This document shows positions 33,223 through 44,412 of a stretch of 64,000 nucleotides of DNA, one piece after another. Every line of letters begins with the position of its first letter. The stretch's first letter is position 1. The stretch comes from Luzula sylvatica (lineage: Eukaryota; Streptophyta; Magnoliopsida; Poales; Juncaceae), in assembly GCA_946800325.1 (NCBI GenBank), contig OX326956.1, positions 37,665,082 to 37,729,081 on the forward strand. Reading direction: 5' to 3'. The notes beneath the pieces are model-generated. The model searched no databases. It had not been told where the DNA came from and saw only the letters and a list, made by a program, of their open reading frames with translations. The translations under genes were made by a program, and so were the position numbers.

Positions 33223-34226
33223 TGTTGGGTATTCTACCCGGCCCCTGGCCCGCGCAGCGAATATGTAGGCCCGGTCCTGTTCCCCGATTCCCGAGATCAC
33301 GCCATGATTTCGAAGGGTACGATGCAATTAAGAAGATTAGATTCATACCAGTGCAAAATTGATTGCACACGAAGGGTTGATTGCTATTCTTCTTTCGTGT
33401 CACGTTGGTGACAATCCGCACGTCCCACACCACGCGTCTTTCACCGTTCGTTGCCGGTTCACTCGAATTCGTCTCCGACTGAAATTACTCGTCCGAATCG
33501 ATCACAACCGAGAGAGCCCCAATTGTTGCTCCTCTACATGTATCCACCTTGACTCGTAAGACGTCGGTCGCAGATGCAACTGCTTAGACGATGCACCGGC
33601 GAACTTGCTCGATTGTTTGATTCTCTATACCGGAAAACACCTTTTCACGGTTTCTCTCTTTTACACCCTTTCACTCTCTAGAAATTTGTCTCACAATTTT
33701 CTGGAATATATTGAATGAATTGGACTGAATCAACCACCAGAGATGAGAGAGAATTATCCTATTTATATCACATAGGATTAGGATGGACCAAAAGACATGT
33801 ATATCCAATATACACTCTTTCACACAGAAAGTTGCATGTATCTGTCCAGTATTCTGTCCATACGAAATTGGTAAATTCCTCTGACAGAAAATCAACCAAC
33901 ACAAAAGTTGTAGATAATCTTATTATCTACACGACCCAATTTGGCCTGGCCCAATTGGAGTTCTTATGCAAAGGTTATGACTGTTTAACTAACTGTATAT
34001 CATACTGTTGCACCCTTTCGGTATTTCATAGAAACGACACTGATACTTCGTTCATATGAAATATATTTCTATATGAAGGTTGTAGATAATCTTATTATCT
34101 ATCTAACCCAATTTGAACCATTCAAATTGGATCTTCCTACTGAAAGATATGACCACGAATATACGCTTACATTCGTTTATCCTTGTGTACACTTTTACGG
34201 TTGATCCTGAAACTGTGTTTCCTTCA
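33223..34226 (-). repeat. Copia A 5' LTR
   Basis: 1004 bp, with TATA-like GATATAAATAGG on the minus strand (33758-33769). Flanked by the second copy of target duplication GTTCG. Confidence 0.92.
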
Positions 34227-34507
34227 GTTCGTTCGAACTAACTGTCGGGTCTGTTCGAACGAATCGCTACGAGTATAAAATGGTTTTATACATATTCATT
34301 CCAGGGAGTGGTTCGTTCGAACTAACCTTTGTGTTCGTTCGAATGTAATTTGGAATTAACACATAAATGAGAGAAAGAGTATATTGGATAAAATGGTTTT
34401 ATACATATTCATTCCATGGTGCGTTCCAACTAACCTCATGCTGGAAGTGTATATTGGATATACACAACCTTTGACCCAATCCTTATCCTATTTTAGTATA
34501 AATATGA

Positions 34508-34568
<61 letters not shown>

Positions 34569-35129
34569 TCAATCCAAGTCAATTGAAGACTAATCACAAT
34601 CTAATTCAGTCCAGAAATTAGAGAGACTCTTATCAAGGATTTGAAAGAGTGAGAAGAAAAAGAGAAAGAGAAAAGAGGTTTCTCCGTCCAGAGAATAGAA
34701 AGCAATCAAGCAAGTTCGCCGGTGCATCGTCTAGGAGGTTGCACCCGCGACAGAAGTGCTACGACTCATGGTGGATACAGGTAGAGGAGAGACACTTGTG
34801 GCTCTTCGTTTGTGATCAAACCGGAGAAGTAAATCAGTGAAAGGTTGCGGAAGCGTGTGGGCATGGGACGCACGAAGACAATCGGAGACGTGTCAAGACG
34901 GTGGGAGACGTGTGGTATGGGACGCATGGGCTAGACACCAATGTGACACCGAAGAAGAGAAGGATGCGAGCGATCAAACCGTCGTGCGTGATCAATTTCA
35001 CGTTGGTAATCGTCTATCATACTTTGCATCGTATCCTAGATATCGAAACGTGATCTCGGGATTTGGGAACCGGACCGGGCCTTCATATCTGCTCCGCGGA
35101 CCCGGGGTCGGGATAATTCCCTTCAAACA
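34227..35129 (+). mobile_element. Copia copy C: remainder of 3' LTR
   Basis: Reverse-complement relative of the A/B LTR. Plus-strand TATA-like TATAAATATG (34497-34506) is followed by a (TC)n tract. Then come 'gttcgccggtgcatcgtctaggaggttgcacccgcga' and, at the end, 'cgtgatctcgggatttgggaaccggaccgggcc ... cggacccggggtcgggataatt'. It ends near ...TTCAAACA (35129). The first 110 bp carry several GTTCGTTCGAAC-type palindromes absent from A and B. Confidence 0.75.
34513..34567. repeat. (TC)n microsatellite downstream of the copy C LTR TATA box
   Basis: A pure CT run of about 54 bp starting a few bases after the TATA-like box at 34497. Its position resembles that of the CT tract in the gypsy LTR. 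Confidence 0.95.
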
Positions 35130-36240
35130 CATACGCGACATAATCAAACACAAAACTAAACAAGATGTCGCAGCGACAAAAGGCTCGCTGCCCAGAAACG
35201 GAAGTATACTAATATACAAAACATGGAGGTTCCGCGATGAAAACGAAACCATCATACTCACGCTCTAGATACCCGCTGCCCCCTATGATTTGTCCACCGT
35301 ACCTAGACTCAAAACATTCAAATAAAATGGTTAGTCACGGAAGTGACCAAGTGAGTGAGTTTTGAGCCTAGATTATTAAGATCGACCTTATACATGGCTG
35401 GCCAAAAATCTCACTCTAAAATAATCATAAACATAATTCATATTATGAAATAATATAAGTATATAAATACTTCTCAAAGTAATTGTCCCGGCTTTTCGAA
35501 ATCAAAATCACTTACCTTCATACATAATCATATACATACTAATACTTTTATCCGGGGTGAGGGCGCTAATAACTCTCGACTGAAGTGCCATCCCGAGTTG
35601 ATAGTGAATCACATTTGGACTGGAACAAGACAAAAGGGGAACACATCCACCCGACGACTGGATATTCATGCGCCACAGCCAGACCCCTCATGGGTCGGGA
35701 CTTTGCACTACATCAAGTTAGCTACGCCTTTCACTCAATAGAGTCTCACGAAGATCCTTTCTAAAATCGCAAGTCCTAGCTTACGTTTTAGACAAATTCA
35801 AATCATACATATATAGAGCCTCATGGAGACCCTCATTAAAATCGTAATCCCGGCTTACGTTTTATCCAAATAAAATTCTACATATATATAGTTGATCAAA
35901 TCTACATAATATACATTTTATTGAGGTAACACGGTTTTTAAAGCAAAATACGGTTTTTAAAGAAAGAACCCTAGACTATCATGTAAGGTCTAGAAACACT
36001 CGTAATTGTATTCTTAATAAGAGAGAAGTGAGAGTAGCACTCACCTAATCGAAAGAACTCGATGACCAAGAGGTTAATCAAAACGGCGCAGAAAATAGAG
36101 TAAAAGTGGAGCAACTCGAAACATGAAAGGAATTCTTCTTTTGATCTTGCCAACTCGCACAACTCAACCTTCTGAAGATTATGGCACCTTTCGTTTTGCG
36201 AAATATCCCCTTTTCCTTGCTTTTTCCTATTTTTCTCTCT
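35130..36240. other. Unassigned repeat-like non-coding DNA
   Basis: No coding frame is supported. Phrases such as 'ccggggtgagggcgctaataactctcgactgaagtgcc' and 'aatcacatttggactggaacaagacaaaa' have the style of a plant LTR or other dispersed repeat. A short internal duplication exists (two 'gagtctcacgaagatcc/gagcctcatggagaccc' blocks at about 35740 and 35815). I cannot place it in a family. Confidence 0.35.
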
Positions 36241-36839
36241 TTTCCCCTTAGGATTTCATGACATTTCCGATGTGTGCTAATGGATATGGAAGGGGAGAGG
36301 TGTTGGCCGCATGGTTAATGAAGGAGTGATGAGGTGGATGACACATTTCATACATACCCACAAAACTATCATAATTGCAAGCCCTGGAATTTACAACTCT
36401 ATGGGGGCTTCTTTACAAACTCTATTTTTAATATTAGTAATAGTTTGATCATTATGCAAATAAGACCCTATAATATATTTATTTAAATAACCCATAAAAA
36501 TGAAATTATGGTTATACCCTTTCGAAAATTTTGACGCATAAGAACTCAGTTTTGATCGTTGGAGAAGTTATATTTTTAATATGGGTCTTATATTCTGAAG
36601 TTTTAGGAATAATAATCTACAAATATCAAAACAGTATTTTTGATATTTATTACAGTTCGAACAGACTATGTTTCGAATTCTGTGTTGGCAGTTTTTACAA
36701 GATCTTTCCAAATAATTGTCCTTAATTAATGGCTTGATATGAGATTAATGAGATTAATATTCAGATCTGTAAAGAAAGAAGAAAAAAAGTGAAGTGAATT
36801 GTTCATCTTCTCCCTCAAAAAAAGAGAAGTGAATTATTT

Positions 36840-36898
<59 letters not shown>

Positions 36899-37377
36899 AG
36901 GAAATTCAAGCAATAATAATAAGCCGAATATATTATATGTATGTATGACATACATTATATATATGTATATATGGAAATACCAACATTACTCTATCTATTG
37001 TTTCCTTATATTTTGACCCCTCCCCTCCCTACAAAAGCTAGGCCGAGAATTATAAAGGGAGAAGAAAGAGAAGTGATTCGAGTCGCCACCATCTCGCTAG
37101 TACAAGACGGCCGCATCCCTCTGAAGGCAAGCACGGTTGATTCAAGTAGAGGCTTCAAATTTTTGGAGCTAGACGTGATCGAGCTCGACGGATAAACATG
37201 ACACAAGGAGGAGACATGCCGAGTCGGGGTTTTCATCGTCACCGAATCAAGCGTGATTCGGAGACAATAATACATAATCTCTTCCTTCGATGTTTAATTT
37301 AATTGCACGGATCCTCATGATCATGTCCGCGGTTATTTTCTTTTTAATTTGCGTTGCGTTTTATGCCGTGTGGCCCA
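36241..37377. other. AT-rich spacer, no gene seen
   Basis: Contains an (AT)n run at 36842-36895 and a moderately GC segment (37010-37300) with short open frames on both strands but no recognisable protein. Ends at the satellite. Confidence 0.4.
36842..36895. repeat. (AT)n microsatellite
   Basis: About 54 bp of uninterrupted AT dinucleotide. Confidence 0.95.
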
Positions 37378-40203
37378 ACATGAAGACAAACACATGAAGA
37401 TTTTTTTTTCAATTTCACAAAAATGCAACAAGTGAAGTCAAATACGTTCTAAAAAATCAATTATCATATTTTTTTTTTAAAAAACATTGATGTCTAAAAT
37501 GAGTAAAATACTCTATTTTCATGTTTTCCTAAAAAAACACCATAATTGAAGAGAAACACATGCACATTTCTATTTTTCTAATAAAATTTGGAAAAATGAA
37601 GAAGCGTAGGAAGAGATTGTGTATTTTTGAAAATCAATTTTCATTTTGCATTTTTGCAAATTTTTCATAAAAAAATAGAAATTCGCATGTCTTAGTCATA
37701 AATTAAATATTTTTCTCACTCTTGACAGAAACATTGGAATTGTTTTGAAAAATATGATAATTGATATTTTTAAGGTGTTACACTTCAATTTTTTAATTCA
37801 TCCAAATTTTGTGAAAAAAAATTGAAATCCACAACTGTTAGTCTTCAATTTTGGAATTTTTTTAGGAAAACATGAAATTCAAATATTTTGCTTATTTTGG
37901 ACCGAAATTTTGGAATTGTTTTGAAAAATATGATAATTGATATTTCTGAAGGTGTTAGACTTTAGTTTTTGCATTATTCAAATATTTGAAAAAATTGAAA
38001 TTCGCATGTATTATTCTTTAATTTTGGAGTTTTTATTACAAACAAAAAATTAAGTATTTTGGTCATTTTAGGCATTAATTTTGGCATTTATTCAAAAATA
38101 TGATTATTGATTTTTTTGAAGGTGTTAGACATAAATTTTTGCATTCTTTTGTCAAATTTTTTGAAAAAAATATGGAATTTTACATGTGTTACTCTTCAAT
38201 TTTGGAGATTTCGTTAGAAAAATATGAAAACAATGTATTTTACTTGCTCTAGACAGAAATCTCGAAATTATTTTGAAAAATATGATAATTGATATTTTAG
38301 AAGGTGTTGTTAGACTTCAATTTTTGTATTTTTTCAAAAGTAAAGCACGTGTTCGTCTTCAATTTTGGAGTTTTTGTGAGAAAAACATGAAAATTATGTA
38401 TTTTGTTCGTTCTAAACTGAAATCTTGGAATTATTTTGAACAATATGATATTTGATATTTATGAAGGTGTTAGACTTCTCTTTTTGCATTTTTCCAATTG
38501 TTTTGGAAAACAATAGAAATTCGAATGTGGTAGTCTTCAATTTTGGAGATTTTTTGAGGAAAACACGAAAATTATGTATTTTGTTCGTTTTAGAGATCAA
38601 TTTTGGCATTTATTAGAAAATATGATAATTTATTTTTTTGAAGGTGTTCTACTTCACTTTTTGCATTTTTTTAAAAAAAATAAAAATTCGCATGTGTTAG
38701 TCTTCAATTACGGAGTTGTTTTTAGAAAAACGTTGAAATTAAATATTTTTGTTCGTTCTAGACAGAAATCTTGGAATTGTTTCGAAAAAATATGATAATT
38801 GATATTTATGAAGGTGTTAGACTTCACTTTTTGGATTTTCGCAAAATATTTGAAAAAAAGAAATACGCATGTTATAGTCTTCAATTTTTGAGTTTTTATG
38901 AGGAAAACATGAAAATTAAGTTTTTTGGTCGTGTTAGGTAGCAATTTTGGCATTTATTAGAAAAATATGATAATTGATTTTTTTTTGAAGGTATTAGACA
39001 TCACTTTTTGAATACTTTTGTCAACTTAAAAAAAAACAAATAGAAATTTGCATGTGTTAGTGTTAAAGTTTGGAGTTTTTTTTTAAGAAAAATATGAAAA
39101 TTAAGTATTTTACTCGTTCTCGATAGAAATCTCGGATTTTGAAAAATATGATAATTGATAATTTTGAAGCTGTTGTTAGACTTCACATTTTGCTAATTAA
39201 AAAAAATAAAATAGAAATTCGCATGTGTGTTAGTCTTCAATTTTGGAGTTTTTATGAGGAAAACATGAAAATTAAGTATTTTGTTCGTTCTAGACATAAA
39301 TCTTGGAATTGTTCTGAACAATATGATAATTGATATTTTTGATGGTGTTAGACATTGCTTTTTGCATTTTCGCACAAAAATTGAAAAAATTAGAAATTCC
39401 CTGGTGTTAGTGTTCATTTGGGAGTTTTTATGATGAAAACATGAAAATTAAGTACTTTTGTCGTTTTAGACTTCACTTCTTGCATTCTTTTTCATTTTTT
39501 TTGAAAAAAAAATAGAAATTCGCATGTAAACGTCTTCAATTTTTTTAGTTTTTTTTAGAAAAACTTGGAAATCAAGTATGATGCTCGTTCTAGGCGGAAA
39601 TCTTGGAATTGTTTTGAAAAATACGATTATTGATATTTTTGAAGTGTTTGACTTCACTTTTTGCATTTGAGTAAATTATTGAAAAAATAGAATTTCGCAT
39701 GTGGTAGTCTTCAACTTTGGAGTTTTTTTAGTAAAACATGAAAATTAATTATTTTTACTAGTTCTAGACATAAATGTTGGAATTGTTTTGAAAAAAATGA
39801 TAATTGATATTTTTTGAAGGTGTCAAACTTTAGTTTTTGCATTTTTTAAATATTTGAAAAAATTTAAATTCGCATGTGTGTTAGTCTTCAATTTTTGATT
39901 TTTTATGATGAAAACATGAAAATTAAGTACTTTGGTCGTTTTAGATAACACCTTTGGCATTTATTAGAAAAATATGTTAATTGGTTTTTTGAAGGCTGTT
40001 GGATTTCACTTCTTGCATTCTTTTTCAATTTTTTCGAAAAAAATAGAAATTCGCATGTAAACGTCTTAAAATTTTTAGATTTTTTTAGAAAAACATGAAA
40101 TTAAGTATAAGCTTGTTCTAGACAGAAATCTTGGAATTGTTTTGAAAAATTTGATAATTGGTATTTTTTGAAGGTGCACTTCAATTTTTGCATTTGAAAA
40201 AAA
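37378..40203. repeat. About 175-bp AT-rich satellite, left block
   Basis: Tandem monomers with landmarks GATAATTGAT, TTAGACTTCACTTTTTGCAT, GAAATTCGCATGTGTTAGTC and ATGAAAATTAAGTATTTT. GATAATTGAT or close variants start at 37756, 37932, 38102, 38284, 38447, 38624, 38794, 38969, 39150 and 39325, so the spacing is 163-182. One monomer near 39420-39620 has an internal deletion. The first unit (37378-about 37590) is inverted relative to the rest. Short frames here are satellite translation, not genes. The array continues past the LINE at 48889. Confidence 0.92.
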
Positions 40204-40290
40204 TATTGAAAAAAGATTGTGGATAGGCCTGGAGAAGGAGGCGGCTAGGGTTAGGGTTAGGGCTATTCTAAGAAGATTTTGGGGTGAAAC

Positions 40291-41882
40291 CATGGTTCGT
40301 AATATCGGCCGAGATAAAAAAAACTCGGCCGATATTCTCGGACTCGGTGGCCACCGAGCCGATTTTGATCCGATAAAATCGGATCCGAGTCACCGATCTT
40401 TTTTATTTTTATTTTTTTTAGAATGGTGTATATACTATAGTTCGTACTGAGAAATGAAGAACGACTTATCAAGATGAATATCACTGCTGCCCCACCCACC
40501 AGATGCATCGAGAGAGAAAGAGAGAGACAGGGGCGAGCAGTAGCGCCATTGTTGCTGGCTAGGTTTTGAATCATAATTCAATTCAATTGATGGTGAAGAT
40601 GGGAATTGTTTTCTTGGTTTCTTGAGTTTTGAAAAAAAAAAACAGAATTAAAGTTCTGGTTTGTTAAGGTAATAAAAAACTGAGAAATTGAATCCCGATT
40701 TTGGAATACACAAATCAGGTTATTATTTTCCAAGTTTTGAAAGTACTTAAAATTCAAGTTATTATTAATATAGGTATTATAATATAATTTAAAATTATTA
40801 TGATTCATTGTAATTTTGACCTTGTTAATAAATATGATTTTATTTGGTAATTATAATTATTATTCAAAATTGGTACTAATGACTTGGTTAATAAATTTTA
40901 AAATTATTTTAGTTTACATAGGTCGCTTGTTAGTATTGGTATCAGGTCTTTAAATATGCGGATTAAAATAATTCTTTCTAAATAAACACAACGCATATCA
41001 CTGCTGCCCCACCCACCAGATGCATCGAGAGAGAAAGAGAGAGACAGGGGCGAGCAGTAGCACCATTGTTGCTGGCTAGGTTTTGAATCATAATTCAATT
41101 CAATTGGTGGTGAAGATGGGAATTGTTTTCTTGGTTTCTTGAGTTTTGAAAAAAAAAACAGAATTAAAGTTCTGGTTTGTTAAGGTAATAAAAAACTGAG
41201 AAATTGAATCCCGATTTTGGAATACACAAATCAGGTTATTATTTTCCAAGTTTTTAAAGTACTTAAAATTCAAGTTATTATTAATATAGGTATTATAATA
41301 TAATTTAAAATTATTATGATTCATTGTAATTTTGACCTTGTTAATAAATATGATTTTATTTGGTAATTATAATTATTATTCAAAATTGGTACTAATGACT
41401 TGGTTAATAAATTTTAAAATTATTTTAGTTTACATAGGTCGCTTGTTAGTATTGGTATCAGATCTTTAAATATGCGGATTAAAATAATTCTTTCTAAATT
41501 AACACAACGCATATAAATGCAATATACATATACACTATTCTATCGTTAAATATTATAGTTTTTATACAAATTTATTTATTTATAATTTATTTATTTTTTT
41601 TAATTATTTTGTTTTAAAATGTTTTTTGATCCGATTCCGACTTTCATAAATATGCTATGTACTTATGCTATGTCGTAATTTGAGTTTTTATTAGTTGAAT
41701 TTGTTTTTATAATGTTTCTTAATTTTTTTCAACTTTTATTTTATTTTTTTTTCAATTTTTTTGATTTTTTTACTAACAGTCCGATATTTTTTTTGACTCG
41801 CCCGAGTCTTGTCCGAGTCGACCGAGTCCCGAGTCGACGGACCCGGCCGAGTCCGATTCCGAGTCTGATATTCAGAACCATG
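40291..41882. mobile_element. 1.6-kb hAT-like element in the LINE leader
   Basis: Inverted ends CATGGTTCGTAATATC and, at the right, GATATTCAGAACCATG; exact 8-bp target duplication GGTGAAAC at 40283-40290 and 41883-41890. Both ends have clusters of CGAGTC/CGGCCGAG motifs (40310-40400 and 41800-41870), typical of sub-terminal repeats. The interior holds a direct tandem duplication of about 517 bp (40478-40994 and 40995-41510), nearly identical. There is no transposase frame. Removing it joins LINE leader sequence cleanly. Confidence 0.8.
40478..41510. repeat. 517-bp tandem duplication inside the hAT-like element
   Basis: Both copies start 'atatcactgctgccccacccaccagatgcatcgag' and differ by only a handful of bases. 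Confidence 0.95.
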
Positions 41883-41994
41883 GGTGAAACTAGAACTCGG
41901 GAAGGAACCCAAGTGGAACACCAGTTCTACTACCCCCCTTGATCTACAAGGTTTCTCCCTAAACTGCTCACCCAGTTCGCAGACAGAGGCAAAG

Positions 41995-42336
41995 ATGTCT
42001 CAGAAACCAAGCTATGCACAAGTTGTGAAGGAAAACTTGAAATGCACACAAGAAAATCCTTGGATTACAATTACTAGAAAAAAGTCTAGTAAACCTAAAA
42101 CCAAGTGCACTAGATGCCTCGAGGAAGATCATCATAGATCAGAATGTAGAAATAGAATTAAGTGCAATTCGTGCAAAAAATCTGGCCACATAGCGTTAAA
42201 TTGTTGGGATAACAATAATAAACAAACAATTAATTACAGTGCGAGGAAGATCTATCTTCCTCCAAATACAATTTATCCCATAATTAAGGAGGACCAAACC
42301 ACAACTCAACACAACTCTCACCCGCCTCGTAATTGA
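41995..42336 (+). pseudogene. LINE ORF1, N-terminal part with zinc knuckles
   Basis: Starts MSQKPSYAQVVKENLK, a usual plant LINE ORF1 beginning. It then has two knuckle-like motifs, CTRCLEEDHHRSEC and CNSCKKSGHIALNC (residues about 39-69), which suggest nucleic-acid binding by the ORF1 protein of the LINE particle. The frame closes at 42336 after a shift; the meaningful sequence continues in another frame to 43294. The ATG at 41995 is chosen over an upstream in-frame one at 41884 because the latter lies at the hAT boundary. Confidence 0.8.
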
Positions 42337-42339
42337 CAA

Positions 42340-43294
42340 ACTTCCAAAGCTTCTCTGCTCCCCGTCCAACATTGCTAATATAATATCGGAGGTAGGAACC
42401 CTGCACAACATTCAAGAAATCAAAGGATACAATGAAATAAAACAAATTCACCTACAAGCTCATATCAGTACCAAAGCAAAATTACCAATAAAATTATTTT
42501 TAGATGATGGAAGCCGTACACTCAGATTGCAAGTTTCAAAAAAGAGAGAAGATAAAAGCAATACTCGTCATGGGGTATGGATTCTAAAGAAGAGAGACCC
42601 CATAAAAGAGTGGAGAGTCAAACAATGCTCACAACAAACTCTCAAATTTAACCCAGCCACAAAAAATTCAAGCTCAACAGATCCTCGGCAACTCGATGTT
42701 CTTAACTCAGCCACACAAAAATCAAGCTCAACAGATCCTCGACAACTCGATGTTCTTAACTCAGCCACAAAAAAATCAAGTTCAAGTGATCCTCGGCAAC
42801 TCAATATTTTGGATGATCAGTACCGATCTGATTCACTCACCATCATCCCACATGACAATCCTCACTTCCAGGATAATTTAACACCCATTTCCAACAAAAA
42901 CCATGCCATCATCATCTATCAAAACCCACTTACCACTTCAAACCACCAGGAACCAATTCTGTCCATCGAGCCAATTGACGCTGAAATTTTAAGTGAAGGA
43001 TCAACGCAAAAAACACAGAAAGAAATAAGGAGAAGTGAGAGGATAAGAGAAAAGCAAGGAGACCATTATATCTTGGCCACAGAGAGAGCCCAAATCACAC
43101 AATACCAAGAAATTTCCTATGGTTTTGATAAAAAAGGTTATAAATCAAAGGCCTCTTTCTCTTACCAGCTACCAGAGAATGCGAAACAGTATATAGAAAA
43201 GGATGCTGTTTTCAGCGCTCTCAGGTTCGTAGGAATAGAGATAAATGATGACCTAGAAGATGTAATCTCCTCCCTATCAGACCCTAAACAATAA
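42340..43294 (+). pseudogene. LINE ORF1, C-terminal part
   Basis: Continues ORF1 after a frameshift. It contains three in-frame 54-bp repeats (42657-42710, 42711-42764, 42765-42818; about SATKNSSSTDPRQLDVLN each). An acidic, low-complexity tail follows, with a basic patch EIRRSERIREKQGDHYI near residues 164-180 of the segment that opens at 42527. No catalytic domain is expected here. Confidence 0.7.
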
Positions 43295-43329
43295 TTCAAG
43301 TCAAGTAATCAGAAACAAACTCATAAATA

Positions 43330-44412
43330 ATGAAGCAAAAAAAAATCAAACTCATTTCCTGGAATGTCAGAGGGGCAAATGCGGTAGAAAAAAGGCGAAT
43401 AATTAGAGAATCACTGATAAACGAGCAACCTGATTTCATTTGCCTGCAAGAAACAAAACTTAAAGAATTTAGTAAATAATTAAATAAAGAAATGTGTGGA
43501 TCTAAACTAAATGATTTAAGTACCTTAGAAGCAATATGGGATTCAGGGGGGATTCTAATGGCATGTAATCAATCCCTATTCCAACGAATTAGTTTTTCGA
43601 AAAGGAAATACTCCATCACTGTAAAACTCAAATGCCAATGGGATAACAACATTATTTTCATTACAGGGGTTTACGGCCCACAAGGGGAATCAGAAAAGAA
43701 AGAATTTCTAGAAGGATTAGAAAAGACAGACAGAGAAGTAGAATTGCCTTGGCTTATATTAGGTGATTTCAATCTAATAGCCCATCGCAATGAGAGATCT
43801 GGCGACTCACAGAGAAACTAGCGGGAATCTCAAATGTTCACGCATTTTATTAATGATGTAAATCTCATAAATCCCCCACTGATACGCATATCTCACACAT
43901 GGGCTAACGCTATTGCTAGAGCAAGATTAGATAGAGTTTTGTATAACAAAGCATGGGCCATCGTCTTTCCTCAATCAGCCCAAACGGGTGGGACCAACAC
44001 TTGTTCCGATCATATTCCGGTGATATTTCAAGCCAACACTTCTTTTCCAATCCACACGAGTTTCAGATACGAAAATTCATGGCTCCACAACCCAGAAGCG
44101 CACGCAATTGGGGTGACCCATTTACAAGAATCCATAGCAACAACGTGCAAGCAATTTTATGGCAAATTTGAGTCGCTCTCAATCAAATTCAAAAGATGGA
44201 ATAAGAATAGGCAAATACTCAAGAAACAATTCAGCTCAAACTGCAGAACCATACTAAATCAGCTTGAAAAAATTAGGGATGAGAGGCAACTGAGCGAGAT
44301 GGAGAATTGGCTAAAAGCAATAATAAAACAAAGACTTTGCGAAATAACAAAATTGCAGGAAGCCTACTGGAAACAGAGGGCAAAATTCAGGTGGATCAAG
44401 GAGGGGGACGCG
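43330..44412 (+). pseudogene. LINE ORF2: apurinic-type endonuclease domain
   Basis: ORF2 starts at the ATG at 43330 (IKLISWNVRGAN). It carries the endonuclease blocks CLQETK (about 43440), GVYGPQGE, LILGDFNLI and CSDHIPV in one frame, interrupted by stops at 43477-43479 and 43819-43821. This domain nicks target DNA to prime reverse transcription. It leads into the KFRWIKEGDA linker, where a hAT-like element interrupts the frame. Confidence 0.88.

Larger units (their letters stand above)
16659..34226 (-). mobile_element. Copia copy A, interrupted by a gypsy element
   Basis: A minus-strand Ty1/copia element with two 1004-bp LTRs (16659-17662 and 33223-34226), both TGTTGGG...TTCA. An exact 5-bp target duplication GTTCG lies at 16654-16658 and 34227-34231. 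It sits inside the 3' LTR of copy C, and a gypsy element (18466-29293) sits inside its 3' untranslated region. Without that insert it is about 6.7 kb. The LTR pair differs at about 26 sites by eye (about 2.6%). It has lost gag and protease in a deletion at about 32459, and pol carries a stop, so it cannot move on its own. The clade within copia is not assigned. Confidence 0.92.

Noticed and set aside
35130..36240. Named LTR family assignment for this stretch
   Set aside because: The style is LTR-like, but no second LTR, target duplication or coding region supports a call.
37006..37275. Short frames on both strands at 37.0-37.3 kb as a gene
   Set aside because: Under 90 codons, mutually overlapping, no domain, next to satellite DNA.
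40241..40263. GGGTTAGGGTTAGGG as telomeric repeat
   Set aside because: Only about three units, not the plant TTTAGGG type, and inside the LINE leader bounded by its target duplication.
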